DNA of 64,000 nucleotides from positions 806,001 through 870,000 of the forward strand of contig NZ_CP053348.1 of the NCBI RefSeq assembly GCF_013394595.1, given 5' to 3'. Source of the DNA: Winogradskyella forsetii (GTDB lineage Bacteria > Bacteroidota > Bacteroidia > Flavobacteriales > Flavobacteriaceae). This document shows, piece after piece, positions 28,671 to 38,586 of the stretch (the first letter of the stretch is position 1; each line of letters begins with the position of its first letter). A program made the position numbers and the translations under genes. A model generated the notes under the pieces. It saw nothing but the letters and a program-made list of their open reading frames with translations. It was not told where the DNA came from and made no database searches.

Positions 28671-28758
28671 GGGCGTTACCCTGACGGAAATGTCAGGGTC
28701 AGGCTTTCACTACTCGCTCTCTGCGAGGAGCTCAAACAAACCGTTCAATCCTTAACGC
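28671..28758. repeat. Multi-branched structured intergenic element
   Basis: GCGTTA (28673-28678) pairs with TAACGC (28753-28758), enclosing CCCTGAC/GTCAGGG (28679-28685 with 28692-28698, loop GGAAAT) and CTCGC/GCGAG (28713-28717 with 28723-28727). This gives a three-way-junction fold with conserved-looking joining sequence GGTCAGGCTTTC. It lies in the 427-base gap between rplQ and carA. From memory, similar GGGCG...GGTCGGGCT...CCCTAACGC elements recur in Bacteroidota intergenic DNA; this was not searched. Confidence 0.5.
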
Positions 28759-28772
28759 GAGTCATACGCTAA

Positions 28773-28829
28773 AGACCTCATAGGTTTTATGGTGGCTGAG
28801 CGAAGTTGAAGCCAAAATATGTGAGGTCT
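28773..28829. repeat. Inverted repeat enclosing REP-like copy 2
   Basis: AGACCTCATA (28773-28782) and TGTGAGGTCT (28820-28829) are inverted (9 of 10 paired) and flank GGCTGAGCGAAGTTGAAGCC (28794-28813), a second copy of the CTGAGCGnAGYnGAAG family. A separate palindrome CTGAACTTGTTTCAG follows at 28851-28865. Confidence 0.55.
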
Positions 28830-28893
28830 CTAAAAACTAAAAAATTTATGCTGAACTTGTTTCAGTACTAACATTTTTACAACAAACGAACAC

Positions 28894-30000
28894 ATGAAAT
28901 ACAAACAAAGAAAAAAAGCCTTAATCCTCCTCGCAGATGGAACGATTTTTCATGGTAAGTCTATAGGAAAAGAAGGTTCGGCATTTGGCGAAGTCTGTTT
29001 TAACACAGGGACAACGGGTTATCAAGAGATATTTACGGACCCTTCTTATTACGGTCAATTAATGGTAACTACCAATGCTCATATTGGTAATTACGGTACA
29101 AAGACAGACGAAGTTGAATCTGATGATATTAAAATTTCAGGTTTAATTTGTAAAAACTTCAGTTTTAATTATTCCAGACCAGCTGCAGATGCCTCTTTAG
29201 AAGAATTTTTCGAAAAACACAATACCTTGGCCATTGCCGATGTAGATACAAGGGCTTTGGTAAGCTACATTAGAGATCATGGTGTCATGAATGCCGTGAT
29301 CACAACAGAAGTTGACAATATTGAGGCACTTAAAAAACAGTTGGCAGAATTTCCCTCAATGAAAGGATTAGAGCTAGCCTCTAAAGTCTCAACCAAAGAG
29401 CCCTATTTTGTTGGCGATGAAAATGCAACCTATAAAATTGCGGCCTTAGATATTGGGATCAAAAAGAACATTCTTAGAAACTTAGCTAAACGAGATGCTT
29501 ACATTAAGGTATTTCCGTACAATGCAAAATTCGAAGAGTTGGAAGCCTTCAATCCAGATGGTTATTTCTTGTCTAACGGACCTGGCGATCCAGAGCCGTT
29601 ATCAGAGGCTATTGATTTAACGAAAACCATAATTTCTAAAAACAAACCGTTGTTCGGTATTTGTTTAGGTCATCAAGTGATAGCTTTAGCCAATGGAATT
29701 TCAACCTATAAGATGCACAATGGTCATAGAGGTATCAATCATCCTGTAAAGAATTTAGTTACGGGAAAAGGCGAAATCACTTCTCAAAACCATGGATTTG
29801 CTATCAATAGAGAAGAAACCGAAGCAAATGACGACATTGAAATTACACACGTACATTTAAACGACAATACAGTGGCCGGTTTAAAGATGAAGAATAAAAA
29901 CTGTTTCTCTGTTCAGTATCATCCAGAAGCAAGTCCTGGACCAAATGATTCACTGTACCTTTTTGATCAGTTTATAGAGCAGATGAAAATCAAATCATAG
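28894..30000 (+). CDS. carA: Carbamoyl-phosphate synthase small (glutaminase) subunit
   Basis: 368 residues. The N-terminal CPSase small-chain domain (LILLADGTIFHGKSIG, FNTGTTGYQEIFTDPSY) is followed by a class I glutamine amidotransferase domain: nucleophile Cys in LFGICLGHQVIALA near residue 250 and the His/Glu pair in VQYHPEASPGPNDS. Supplies ammonia for carbamoyl phosphate in pyrimidine and arginine synthesis. carB is not adjacent. Own terminator follows. Confidence 0.98.
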   Translation: MKYKQRKKALILLADGTIFHGKSIGKEGSAFGEVCFNTGTTGYQEIFTDPSYYGQLMVTTNAHIGNYGTKTDEVESDDIKISGLICKNFSFNYSRPAADASLEEFFEKHNTLAIADVDTRALVSYIRDHGVMNAVITTEVDNIEALKKQLAEFPSMKGLELASKVSTKEPYFVGDENATYKIAALDIGIKKNILRNLAKRDAYIKVFPYNAKFEELEAFNPDGYFLSNGPGDPEPLSEAIDLTKTIISKNKPLFGICLGHQVIALANGISTYKMHNGHRGINHPVKNLVTGKGEITSQNHGFAINREETEANDDIEITHVHLNDNTVAGLKMKNKNCFSVQYHPEASPGPNDSLYLFDQFIEQMKIKS

Positions 30001-30023
30001 CTTGTAAGATGAAATATCGAAAG

Positions 30024-30060
30024 CGTAATAAAACTCTTGTTTTGTTGCGTTTTTTATTTT
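30024..30060 (+). terminator. Intrinsic terminator after carA
   Basis: CGTAATAAAAC (30024-30034), loop TCTT, GTTTTGTTGCG (30039-30049) form an 11-bp stem with two G-U pairs, followed by TTTTTT ATTTT. 24 bases after the carA stop. Confidence 0.75.
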
Positions 30061-30108
30061 ACGAAAACATTATAGTAAATAATAATCGGAAATATGATTT
30101 TTGTTAGG

Positions 30109-30136
30109 TTGAAAGCTATAGATTTTCGTAAATTTG
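30109..30136 (+). promoter_or_regulatory. Promoter of eno
   Basis: TTG at 30109-30111, 17 bases, TAAATTTG at 30129-30136: both elements of the Bacteroidota promoter, about 90 bases before the eno start. Confidence 0.65.
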
Positions 30137-30212
30137 GGTAACCTAAAGGGGTCGTTATACTCAACAGGTTCAAGTATTCATCCCTTTTATTCAAAATATT
30201 AAAGATAACTAA

Positions 30213-31517
<1,305 letters not shown>

Positions 31518-31540
31518 GATTGAATTCGCTAAGAAATTTA

Positions 31541-31577
31541 AAACCATCTGATATTATTATCTCAGATGGTTTTTTTG
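31541..31577. terminator. Bidirectional terminator between eno and the DUF481 gene
   Basis: AAACCATCTGA (31541-31551) and TCAGATGGTTT (31562-31572), perfect 11-bp stem, with T-run after and A-run before, so it can serve both convergent genes. Confidence 0.88.
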
Positions 31578-31583
31578 TTCCCA

Positions 31584-32342
31584 TCAATCAAACGTATAAA
31601 CAATCCCATTAGTCAACTCATACTGTGTTTTTGGAATGCCTATAATTGGATTCGCATCAAAGTTATAGGTAAAGGTGGTTTTAAAGAGTAAGTTTTTTAA
31701 AACCTTAATACCCAAAGAGGTTTCATTGGAAATTCTAAAATCAGAGAATTGTTTCAATAAAGGTTGGTAATAGGTGGTGCTCACTAGAGATATATGTTCC
31801 AAAGGATACAGACTACAAGAAAAATAGGCGCTTCCTCTAACATCCCGTAATATTTTGGTGTTGCTATCAGAAGATTCTTCATGTTCATACATTAAAAGTG
31901 TGCCTAAATAAAACCGATAATCCTGACTTTTAGAGAGTTTAAAACGTGGGCCAATACCTAATAAGCCTCTGAATTTGATATCGGAAATAGCATCGTATTG
32001 ACTTTGGGCAAAAACTTCAAGTTTTAAGCGCTCTATGATTTTTCTATTATATCTTAAATGCTGAATACCCTTGTTTACAAAAGAATTATCCTCAATCTGT
32101 TCCAGTTTTAAATCGTTAATAAAAAGGTAGAGGTTTTTCTCTGTGTTATATTGAAGCCTAATTTTATTGGTAATCTTAAAAATGGATTGTGTATTTTTTA
32201 TAAGACTGATATCCAAATTTGCCGCACCAGACCATTTAGAGGTATCCGAGATACGCCGTAACGATTCCACATTAACAATTTGCGCATTAATACTTTTAAA
32301 ACTGGTAATCAAGAAAATGATTAACAATATAAATGACTTCAT
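31584..32342 (-). CDS. DUF481-family outer membrane beta-barrel protein
   Basis: About 252 residues from ATG at 32342 (MKSFILLIIFLITS, signal peptide ending near SINAQ); upstream in-frame starts only add a non-signal leader. The mature part has alternating strands such as WSGAANLDISLIKN, QHLRYNRKIIERLKLEVFAQ, and FRGLLGIGPRFKL, the pattern of DUF481 (YdiY-like) outer membrane proteins. Ligand unknown. Convergent with eno. Confidence 0.8.
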   Translation of the reverse strand: MKSFILLIIFLITSFKSINAQIVNVESLRRISDTSKWSGAANLDISLIKNTQSIFKITNKIRLQYNTEKNLYLFINDLKLEQIEDNSFVNKGIQHLRYNRKIIERLKLEVFAQSQYDAISDIKFRGLLGIGPRFKLSKSQDYRFYLGTLLMYEHEESSDSNTKILRDVRGSAYFSCSLYPLEHISLVSTTYYQPLLKQFSDFRISNETSLGIKVLKNLLFKTTFTYNFDANPIIGIPKTQYELTNGIVYTFD

Positions 32343-32514
32343 AATTTTAAAATAAGGGCAAAAATAACATGATTTTTTAGCTTTTATGTTGAAAAGTTGA
32401 AACAATAAAATAGAAGTCTTTATAAATGTTAAAACCGTTATAAATCTACTTTCGAAATCGTTTGAGATTTTGTAAATTTACGATTCTTACTAATTTATAA
32501 ATACAATAACAAGC

Positions 32515-33801
32515 ATGTCAGATAAAGCTACATTAGAAATTAATGGTGAAACCTATGATTTTCCTATAATAACAGGAACAGAAAACGAAGTCGCTATTGA
32601 TGTAAAAAGTTTAAGAAGTTCAACAGGAGGTGTGATTACCTTAGATCCAGGTTATAAAAATACAGGCAGTTGTGAAAGTGCGATTACATTTCTCGATGGC
32701 GAAAAAGGCATCTTAAGATATAGAGGTTATGCGATTGAAGAATTAGCAGAAAAAGCTAGTTTTTTAGAAGTCGCCTATTTATTGATTTTCGGGGAATTAC
32801 CAACGCAAGACCAATTAAATAAATTTGACAAGGATATTAAAGATCATTCGGTTGTAGATGATGATATCAAAAAGATTTTAGATGCTTTTCCAAAATCTGC
32901 ACATCCAATGGGCGTGTTGTCTTCTTTAACTAGTGCGCTTACAGCATTTTATCCATCCTCCGTAGATGTCAGCTCAGAAGAGGAAATGTACAAAGCTATT
33001 GTAAGAATATTAGCAAAGTTTCCAGTATTGGTAGCTTGGACTATGCGTAAAAAGAACGGGTTACCGTTGGATTATGGTGACAATAAATTAGGCTATGTAG
33101 AGAATTTATTAAAAATGATGTTTAAAAGCCCAAGTGGTGATTACGAACAAAATCCAATTTTAGTAAATGCATTGGATAAGCTTTTAATTCTTCATGCCGA
33201 TCATGAACAAAACTGTTCTACATCAACGGTAAGAATTGCAGGTTCCTCGCATGCAGGTCTCTTTGTATCTTTGGCTTCAGGAATTTCTGCACTTTGGGGA
33301 CCACTTCACGGTGGTGCTAACCAAGCCGTTTTAGAAATGCTGGAAGCTATAAAAGCCGATGGTGGAGATACTAAAAAATATATGGCAAAGGCCAAGGATA
33401 AGAATGATCCTTTCCGTTTAATGGGCTTTGGTCATCGCGTTTACAAAAATTTTGACCCAAGAGCGAAGATTATAAAAGTCGCTGCAGACGAAGTATTGGG
33501 AGATTTAGGTGTTGAAGATCCAATTTTGGATATCGCTAAAGGTTTAGCAAAAGAAGCCTTGGAAGATCCGTATTTTGTGGAAAGAAAATTATATCCTAAT
33601 GTCGATTTCTATTCAGGCATTATATATCGCGCTATGGGCATCCCAGTAGAAATGTTTACCGTGATGTTTGCTATGGGGCGTTTACCGGGTTGGATATCGC
33701 AATGGAGAGAAATGCGCATGCGTAAAGAACCTATTGGACGACCAAGACAACTATATATAGGTGAAACGCTAAGACCGTTTAAATCCATTGATAAAAGGTA
33801 A
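32515..33801 (+). CDS. gltA: Citrate synthase (type II hexameric form)
   Basis: 428 residues. Condenses acetyl-CoA and oxaloacetate. A short N-terminal domain with a GSCESAITFLDGEKGILRYR block is typical of Gram-negative citrate synthases; catalytic His in ADHEQNCSTSTVR and SGISALWGPLHGGANQA, and FGHRVYKNFDPRA with the second active-site His; catalytic Asp in NVDFYSGIIYRAMG. Terminator follows. A weak promoter-like TAAATTTA lies at 32473-32480. Confidence 0.98.
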   Translation: MSDKATLEINGETYDFPIITGTENEVAIDVKSLRSSTGGVITLDPGYKNTGSCESAITFLDGEKGILRYRGYAIEELAEKASFLEVAYLLIFGELPTQDQLNKFDKDIKDHSVVDDDIKKILDAFPKSAHPMGVLSSLTSALTAFYPSSVDVSSEEEMYKAIVRILAKFPVLVAWTMRKKNGLPLDYGDNKLGYVENLLKMMFKSPSGDYEQNPILVNALDKLLILHADHEQNCSTSTVRIAGSSHAGLFVSLASGISALWGPLHGGANQAVLEMLEAIKADGGDTKKYMAKAKDKNDPFRLMGFGHRVYKNFDPRAKIIKVAADEVLGDLGVEDPILDIAKGLAKEALEDPYFVERKLYPNVDFYSGIIYRAMGIPVEMFTVMFAMGRLPGWISQWREMRMRKEPIGRPRQLYIGETLRPFKSIDKR

Positions 33802-33820
33802 TTGAATTTTATATGTCAAT

Positions 33821-33852
33821 AAAAGCTTCATACTTTATATGGAGCTTTTTTT
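33821..33852 (+). terminator. Intrinsic terminator after gltA
   Basis: AAAAGCTTCATA (33821-33832) pairs with TATGGAGCTTTT (33838-33849), one G-U pair, loop CTTTA, followed by further T. It ends 13 bases before the next gene. Confidence 0.85.
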
Positions 33853-33864
33853 ATTATCATTTTT

Positions 33865-34776
33865 ATGAAGTTAAACATACAGAACGAAACCTCTAGATTA
33901 AAAGCCGTCATTCTGGGAACAGCAGAAAGTGTTGGCGCAATTCCATCCATAGCAGACGCCTATGACCCTAAATCCATTCAGCATATCAAAGCTGGCACCT
34001 ATCCAAAAGAAAGTGATATGGTTAAGGAAATGGAAGCTGTGGCAGCCGTGTTTAAGAAATATGATGTTGCCGTCTATAGACCGAAAGTCATTCAAGATTA
34101 TAACCAAATATTTTCTCGGGACATTGCTTTTGTAATTGAAGATAAATTGATCAAAGCTAATATTTTACCAGACCGTGAACGCGAGTATGAAGCCATTCAG
34201 CATGTGTTAGATCAAATAGGAGAGGAGAACATTATTGTGTTGCCAGAAGAATGCCATGTAGAAGGAGGTGATGTGATGCCATGGAACGATTATATTTTTA
34301 TTGGCACCTATTCCGGCGATGATTATTCAGATTATATTACTGCTCGTACTAATATGGATGCGGTTATGGCGATTCAAGAATTATTCCCCAATAAAACGGT
34401 AAAAGCATTCGAATTGAGAAAGTCAAATACAGATCCTAAGGAGAATGCATTGCATTTGGATTGTTGTTTTCAGCCGGTTGGAAAAGATAAGGCCATACTT
34501 CATAAAAACGGATTTTTGGTTGAAAAGGAATATGAATGGTTACTGGATTTCTTCGGGAAAGACAATGTTTTCGAAATCACAAAAGAGGAAATGTACCAGA
34601 TGAATAGTAATGTGTTTTCAATTTCTGAAGATGTCGTAATTTCTGAAAAAAACTTTACTAGATTAAATGCGTGGCTACGAGAAAAAGGATTTACAGTAGA
34701 AGAAGTCCCTTATGCAGAAATAGCAAAGCAAGAAGGTCTATTGCGTTGTTCTACGATGCCTTTGATTCGAGATTGA
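33865..34776 (+). CDS. Guanidine-modifying enzyme (arginine deiminase/DDAH-like amidinotransferase family)
   Basis: 303 residues of the guanidino-group-modifying superfamily. The catalytic pattern is visible: Glu/Asp in HVEGGDVMPW near residue 130, His-x-Asp in ALHLDCCFQP near 195, and the nucleophile Cys in LLRCSTMPLIRD at the very end. It may hydrolyse arginine, methylated arginine or a related guanidine; annotated relatives are called dimethylarginine dimethylaminohydrolase family, but the substrate cannot be told. A second superfamily member, ctlX, lies at 50134-51066. Confidence 0.85.
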   Translation: MKLNIQNETSRLKAVILGTAESVGAIPSIADAYDPKSIQHIKAGTYPKESDMVKEMEAVAAVFKKYDVAVYRPKVIQDYNQIFSRDIAFVIEDKLIKANILPDREREYEAIQHVLDQIGEENIIVLPEECHVEGGDVMPWNDYIFIGTYSGDDYSDYITARTNMDAVMAIQELFPNKTVKAFELRKSNTDPKENALHLDCCFQPVGKDKAILHKNGFLVEKEYEWLLDFFGKDNVFEITKEEMYQMNSNVFSISEDVVISEKNFTRLNAWLREKGFTVEEVPYAEIAKQEGLLRCSTMPLIRD

Positions 34777-34820
34777 TCAAATTACTTTTGGCAAATTCCC
34801 GAAAATTTTATTTATTTATA

Positions 34821-36140
34821 ATGTCTAAACAAATCTGTATGAAATATTTACTATCCTTACTTTTTGTGCCTTTTCTTTTATTAAGTCATGCCCAAGTTAA
34901 TTTTCAAAAAGGATATTTGATTGATAATTCTAATAACAAAATTGAGTGTTTTATAAAGAATTTAGATTGGAAAAAAAATCCAGAATTTATTACTTACAGA
35001 TTAACTGATGACTCATCTGAAGAAACCTTGACATCAAGTCAACTCAAAGAATTCAGGATTTATGATACGGATAATTTTTATAGAAGACATACAGTTAATA
35101 AAAAACTTATTGGGCCACTTTATGAAGATTTGCAGTTGCGCACTAATATTTTTTTGTTAAAGGTCTTGGTAGACTCTCAGTCCGATTTATACGAGCTTTA
35201 TACTAATGGTAAATATTATTTTTTCTATGAAAAGAGTAATGATCTAGTTTTCTTAGATTATAAAAAAACGGTTGACGAAAACAATATAATAAAAGAAAAT
35301 GCTAAGTTTAAAAAACAACTATACGATAATTTTAAATGCGATGATTTCAGTTTAGATGATTACTCCAATCTAAGATATAATAGCACCAATTTATCAGAAT
35401 TTTTTTCTGAAGTTAATCAATGTTATGGAATCGAGTATCTTAATTTTCACATTCAAAGAACTAGACCTAAAATAAGTTTTAGACTTAGCGGTGGCCTTAA
35501 TTTAAACTCCAGTCTAAACAATGAAAATGCAAGTTCGTACGTTCTTTCTTATAGTATACCCCCTTTTTCTGGTAATCCTCAAGGAGAAGATGTTGTCAGA
35601 AATTATGAAGGTATAGATAATTATAAAACCAATAATAACTTCTCTCTTGGGGTAGAAGCGGAAGTTCGCTTACCATTTGACCAAAATAATTGGAGCGGAT
35701 TTATTGCACTTAATTATCAAAATGTATCTCAGATAGAAGGAGATAAAAATTTTTCAGAACCGAGTGTTGCAAATTTTGACGTGTCATCATATATATTATA
35801 TTCTTTTATTCAAATTCCACTAGGTGTTAGACGCTATTTTGATATAAATGATAAAATAGAAATATATGCACATTTGGCATATACACAAAATGTTATTTTA
35901 AGCACAGATTATAGTACTCAAGTAAGTGAGGTGCCTACTTCCTCAAGAGACTATGATTTTAGGTCAAGAGCTAATCGAGAGAAAACGAGTAATTCTGGTG
36001 GATATTTCGGAATTGGTTTAAACTTTTTAGGACGTTATGCCTTAGATATAAATTATTACGCATTAAATCTGAGCATAGATGATGATTATCAAGTAAGAAT
36101 GAAGGGGATTGGAATTAATGCTTTATATACAATTTTTTAA
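34821..36140 (+). CDS. Outer membrane beta-barrel protein of a flavobacterial family
   Basis: 439 residues from ATG 34821; ATG 34839 (MKYLLSLLFVPFLLLSHAQ) is an equally good start directly at the signal peptide. The N-terminal half has the family pattern FQKGYLIDNSNNKIECFIKN and WKKNPEFITYRL; the C-terminal half is a predicted barrel (KISFRLSGGLNLNSS, FIQIPLGVRRYFDIND, GGYFGIGLNFLGRYAL) ending in Phe. Relatives are sometimes labelled tRNA modification GTPase, which the sequence does not support: no GTPase motif is seen. Function unknown. Confidence 0.75.
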   Translation: MSKQICMKYLLSLLFVPFLLLSHAQVNFQKGYLIDNSNNKIECFIKNLDWKKNPEFITYRLTDDSSEETLTSSQLKEFRIYDTDNFYRRHTVNKKLIGPLYEDLQLRTNIFLLKVLVDSQSDLYELYTNGKYYFFYEKSNDLVFLDYKKTVDENNIIKENAKFKKQLYDNFKCDDFSLDDYSNLRYNSTNLSEFFSEVNQCYGIEYLNFHIQRTRPKISFRLSGGLNLNSSLNNENASSYVLSYSIPPFSGNPQGEDVVRNYEGIDNYKTNNNFSLGVEAEVRLPFDQNNWSGFIALNYQNVSQIEGDKNFSEPSVANFDVSSYILYSFIQIPLGVRRYFDINDKIEIYAHLAYTQNVILSTDYSTQVSEVPTSSRDYDFRSRANREKTSNSGGYFGIGLNFLGRYALDINYYALNLSIDDDYQVRMKGIGINALYTIF

Positions 36141-36407
36141 TTACTTCCGATACAAAAAATAATTATTCACCAAATCAATATATTCTTGTTTAGCTTGGTC
36201 TTCTGTAATATCTTTTACTTGGAAAAGGGCATTGGTTTTAAATGCATTAATTATGGGTTTACGACTACTAGGCCGATCATAATTATTGGTTGCTTTCTTA
36301 AAATAAGCATAGAGGCGTAATAAAAAATCAGCAGGAAACGGCTCAGTATGGTCATTTACACGATCTACAGCTGTATTAAATTCTATATCTAATTCCTCGG
36401 AAGTCAT
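36141..36407 (-). CDS. Acyl-CoA-binding protein
   Basis: 88 residues, the size of a single ACBP domain. LLRLYAYFKKATNNYDRP matches the ligand-binding helix pair, followed by INAFKTNALFQVKDITEDQA and EYIDLVNNYF. The usual Trp after the DRP segment is Phe here. Binds fatty acyl-CoA in the cytoplasm. It is one base from psd, so part of the phospholipid operon. Confidence 0.88.
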   Translation of the reverse strand: MTSEELDIEFNTAVDRVNDHTEPFPADFLLRLYAYFKKATNNYDRPSSRKPIINAFKTNALFQVKDITEDQAKQEYIDLVNNYFLYRK

Positions 36408-36408
36408 T

Positions 36409-37062
36409 TTACTTCATTTCTGCAATAACACTTTCGCCACCTCTAACTTTTTGATTGAGCTCTACTTTAATGTCGGCATCTAAAGGTAATAATAAATCTA
36501 CGCGAGACCCAAATTTTATAAATCCGGAATCTGTTCCTTGCTCTACTTTAGTATCTACTACGGCATAGTTAACAATGCGTTTTGCCAAGGCTCCAGCAAT
36601 CTGGCGATGCAAAACTTTACCAAAACTCTCGTTTTCCACAACGACCGTAGTACGTTCATTCTCCAGACTGGATTTGGGATGCCAAGCTACCAAATATTTT
36701 CCGGGATGGTACTTACTGTAACTCACATTTCCGGAAATAGGGTAGCGGGTAACGTGCACATTTATAGGAGACATAAAAACGGATACCTGAATACGTTTAT
36801 CTTTAAAAACCTCAGTTTCCAATACCTCTTCAATCACCACAACTTTCCCATCTACAGGTGATAAGGCTTGCTTCTCATTAGCATGTGTCTTCCGTTTTGG
36901 ATTTCTAAAAAATTGTAAAATTAAAATGAAAAACACTAAAATAGCCAGCATTAGGCCTTTTCGAAGCCACTCATTACTAATGAATTCATCGATTAAAAAA
37001 AATGAACCCACAACAATGACAAGGGTTACGAATATAATTTTATGACCTTCTTTATGAAACAT
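36409..37062 (-). CDS. psd: Phosphatidylserine decarboxylase proenzyme
   Basis: 217 residues, the short type. Two N-terminal membrane segments precede the catalytic part with LSPVDGKVVVIEEV, SVFMSPINVHVTRYPISG and HPGKYL. The autocleavage site that makes the pyruvoyl group is the Gly-Ser in IKFGSRVDLLLP. Makes phosphatidylethanolamine in the inner membrane. Overlaps cdsA by 11 bases. Confidence 0.96.
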   Translation of the reverse strand: MFHKEGHKIIFVTLVIVVGSFFLIDEFISNEWLRKGLMLAILVFFILILQFFRNPKRKTHANEKQALSPVDGKVVVIEEVLETEVFKDKRIQVSVFMSPINVHVTRYPISGNVSYSKYHPGKYLVAWHPKSSLENERTTVVVENESFGKVLHRQIAGALAKRIVNYAVVDTKVEQGTDSGFIKFGSRVDLLLPLDADIKVELNQKVRGGESVIAEMK

Positions 37063-37873
37063 GACCTGAAATTCTTAAAAATAAATAAACAAATGGTGCC
37101 GCAAATATAAGACTATCTAATCTATCTAGAAGTCCTCCATGTCCTGGCATTATAACGCCACTATCCTTCACACCAGCTTGGCGTTTAAATTTCGATTCGA
37201 TTAAATCACCGAGCGTACCAAAAACACTAATAATAATAGCCAGAATTAACCAAGAATTAAAATTGAGTGTTTCTGTGTATGTAGCGATAAAATAACTCGA
37301 TATACAAGCAAAAAATAAACCGCCCAAAAAGCCTTCAACCGTTTTCTTAGGTGAGATGCTCGGAAACAATTTCTGTTTGCCAAAATTCTTTCCAACCAAG
37401 TAAGCCGCACTATCGTTGACCCACATCAAAATCAATCCTCCCAATAGCAACAATGGTGTAAATGCATTATGGAAGTTAGCAATCAAAAGTATAAACACAA
37501 AACCGCTAGTTAAATAAAAGGTAGAGACGATATAGCGTTTAGATTCAAATAGTGGAATTTTCTTTGAAGTAAACAAATCCTTGATTAAAATAAGATTTAC
37601 AAATATAGTAATGACCATTAAAATTTGAATCGCCTTATCACTTTCCGTTAGATTTGGATTCTGCAAACAGAAATACCAAAATCCACCATAAATAAGAACA
37701 AAAATTAAGTATTGAATATTTGATTTTTGCTTTATAAGATTGCTGAGTTCGAATAGGGCAATGATACCAAATATTCCAATTAAGACAATTGAAGCGTGTT
37801 GAAAAAAAAGTGAACCTATTAACAAGGCGGCATAGATTGCACCAGAAAAGGCTCTTATCGCTAATTCTTTCAT
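37052..37873 (-). CDS. cdsA: Phosphatidate cytidylyltransferase
   Basis: 273 residues with about eight membrane segments. Makes CDP-diacylglycerol, the precursor consumed on the path to phosphatidylserine and then Psd. The CDP-transferase signature region is seen in SPKKTVEGFLGGLFF and FGTLGDLIESKFKRQAGVKD, with MPGHGGLLDRLDSLIFAAP. Overlaps the LUD gene by one base and psd by 11, so clearly co-transcribed. Confidence 0.96.
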   Translation of the reverse strand: MKELAIRAFSGAIYAALLIGSLFFQHASIVLIGIFGIIALFELSNLIKQKSNIQYLIFVLIYGGFWYFCLQNPNLTESDKAIQILMVITIFVNLILIKDLFTSKKIPLFESKRYIVSTFYLTSGFVFILLIANFHNAFTPLLLLGGLILMWVNDSAAYLVGKNFGKQKLFPSISPKKTVEGFLGGLFFACISSYFIATYTETLNFNSWLILAIIISVFGTLGDLIESKFKRQAGVKDSGVIMPGHGGLLDRLDSLIFAAPFVYLFLRISGHVS

Positions 37874-38481
37874 TATAAATCTTCTAGTAGAAGTAGGTAC
37901 AAATTCTTTGAACTACTTCCATAAGTTAGAAAGTCTTTGTCGTCAGCAGTCTTAAAATGCTTTATGGTCGTGATATTGGTTGGTATTGTCGCTTTACTTT
38001 TTGCTTTGATACCTTTGAGACCTTCACCAATGGTTTCTACAAACTGGCTCGTTGTAGCATAAATAATGAAGTGGTCTGGTAATTCTATTAATTTTTTTTC
38101 AGCAATTTGATTTGAAGATATCAATAACGAACCATCATCTGAAATTAAATATTCGCAAGTGGATAAAAAATAGGTGCTTTCCGAAAGTTTTTTGGTTGTA
38201 TTTAGGTCAAAACCTTTAAATAAGTCTGATAAGCGTTGATCGAATAAAAAGACTTTATCATTCTGCCAATTGTTTTCATCAAGTATCGCATTAAAACTCT
38301 CCTTTACTTCATCAAAATTTTCACAATACAAAAATTTACCACCATTGGCTTTAAAGTTAATGGTAAAACGTTCATCTACAGGTAGCTTAACTTCTGGCAT
38401 GTATTTGCCACGCTCTTGATTAGGTATGTGTTCTTCAGTCTCATCAGACTTTTTTCCGAAGAATTTACGAAATAAGCTCAT
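37873..38481 (-). CDS. LUD-domain protein (lactate utilisation LutC-like)
   Basis: 202 residues with a single LUD (DUF162) domain: FLFDQRLSDLF, TYFLSTCEYLISDDGSLLIS and a C-terminal block around TIPTNITTIKHF ending LYLLLLEDL. LutB and LutA, the usual iron-sulfur partners, are absent, so a role in lactate oxidation is doubtful. The gene leads a cdsA-psd unit in many flavobacteria; its function there is unknown. Confidence 0.82.
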   Translation of the reverse strand: MSLFRKFFGKKSDETEEHIPNQERGKYMPEVKLPVDERFTINFKANGGKFLYCENFDEVKESFNAILDENNWQNDKVFLFDQRLSDLFKGFDLNTTKKLSESTYFLSTCEYLISDDGSLLISSNQIAEKKLIELPDHFIIYATTSQFVETIGEGLKGIKAKSKATIPTNITTIKHFKTADDKDFLTYGSSSKNLYLLLLEDL

Positions 38482-38526
38482 TCAATTTTTGCTATTTATC
38501 CAGATATATGTGTGATTTCCAAATAT

Positions 38527-38566
38527 AAAAAAACTTAAATTAACATTCGGTCAATTTAAGTTTTTT
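38527..38566 (-). terminator. Terminator after the rsfS-ftsH unit
   Basis: Inverted arms 38527-38541 and 38552-38566 with core ACTTAAATT/AATTTAAGT, A-run on one side and T-run on the other. Read on the minus strand it ends in T after ftsH; it also faces the LUD gene start. Confidence 0.7.
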
Positions 38567-38586
38567 ATAAGATTGTGTAAAAAGAT

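Noticed and set aside
28671..28758. tRNA or known riboswitch in the rplQ-carA gap
   Set aside because: The structure has no tRNA arms, T-loop or anticodon pattern and does not resemble a riboswitch class I know.
32473..32480. TAAATTTA upstream of gltA as a confident promoter
   Set aside because: One base off consensus and no TTG at proper spacing (TTC only); kept as a remark in the gene entry.
34671..34820. Extended start of the outer membrane protein gene overlapping the upstream gene
   Set aside because: The added 50 residues read antithetically to the upstream gene's frame and precede a signal peptide, which must be N-terminal.
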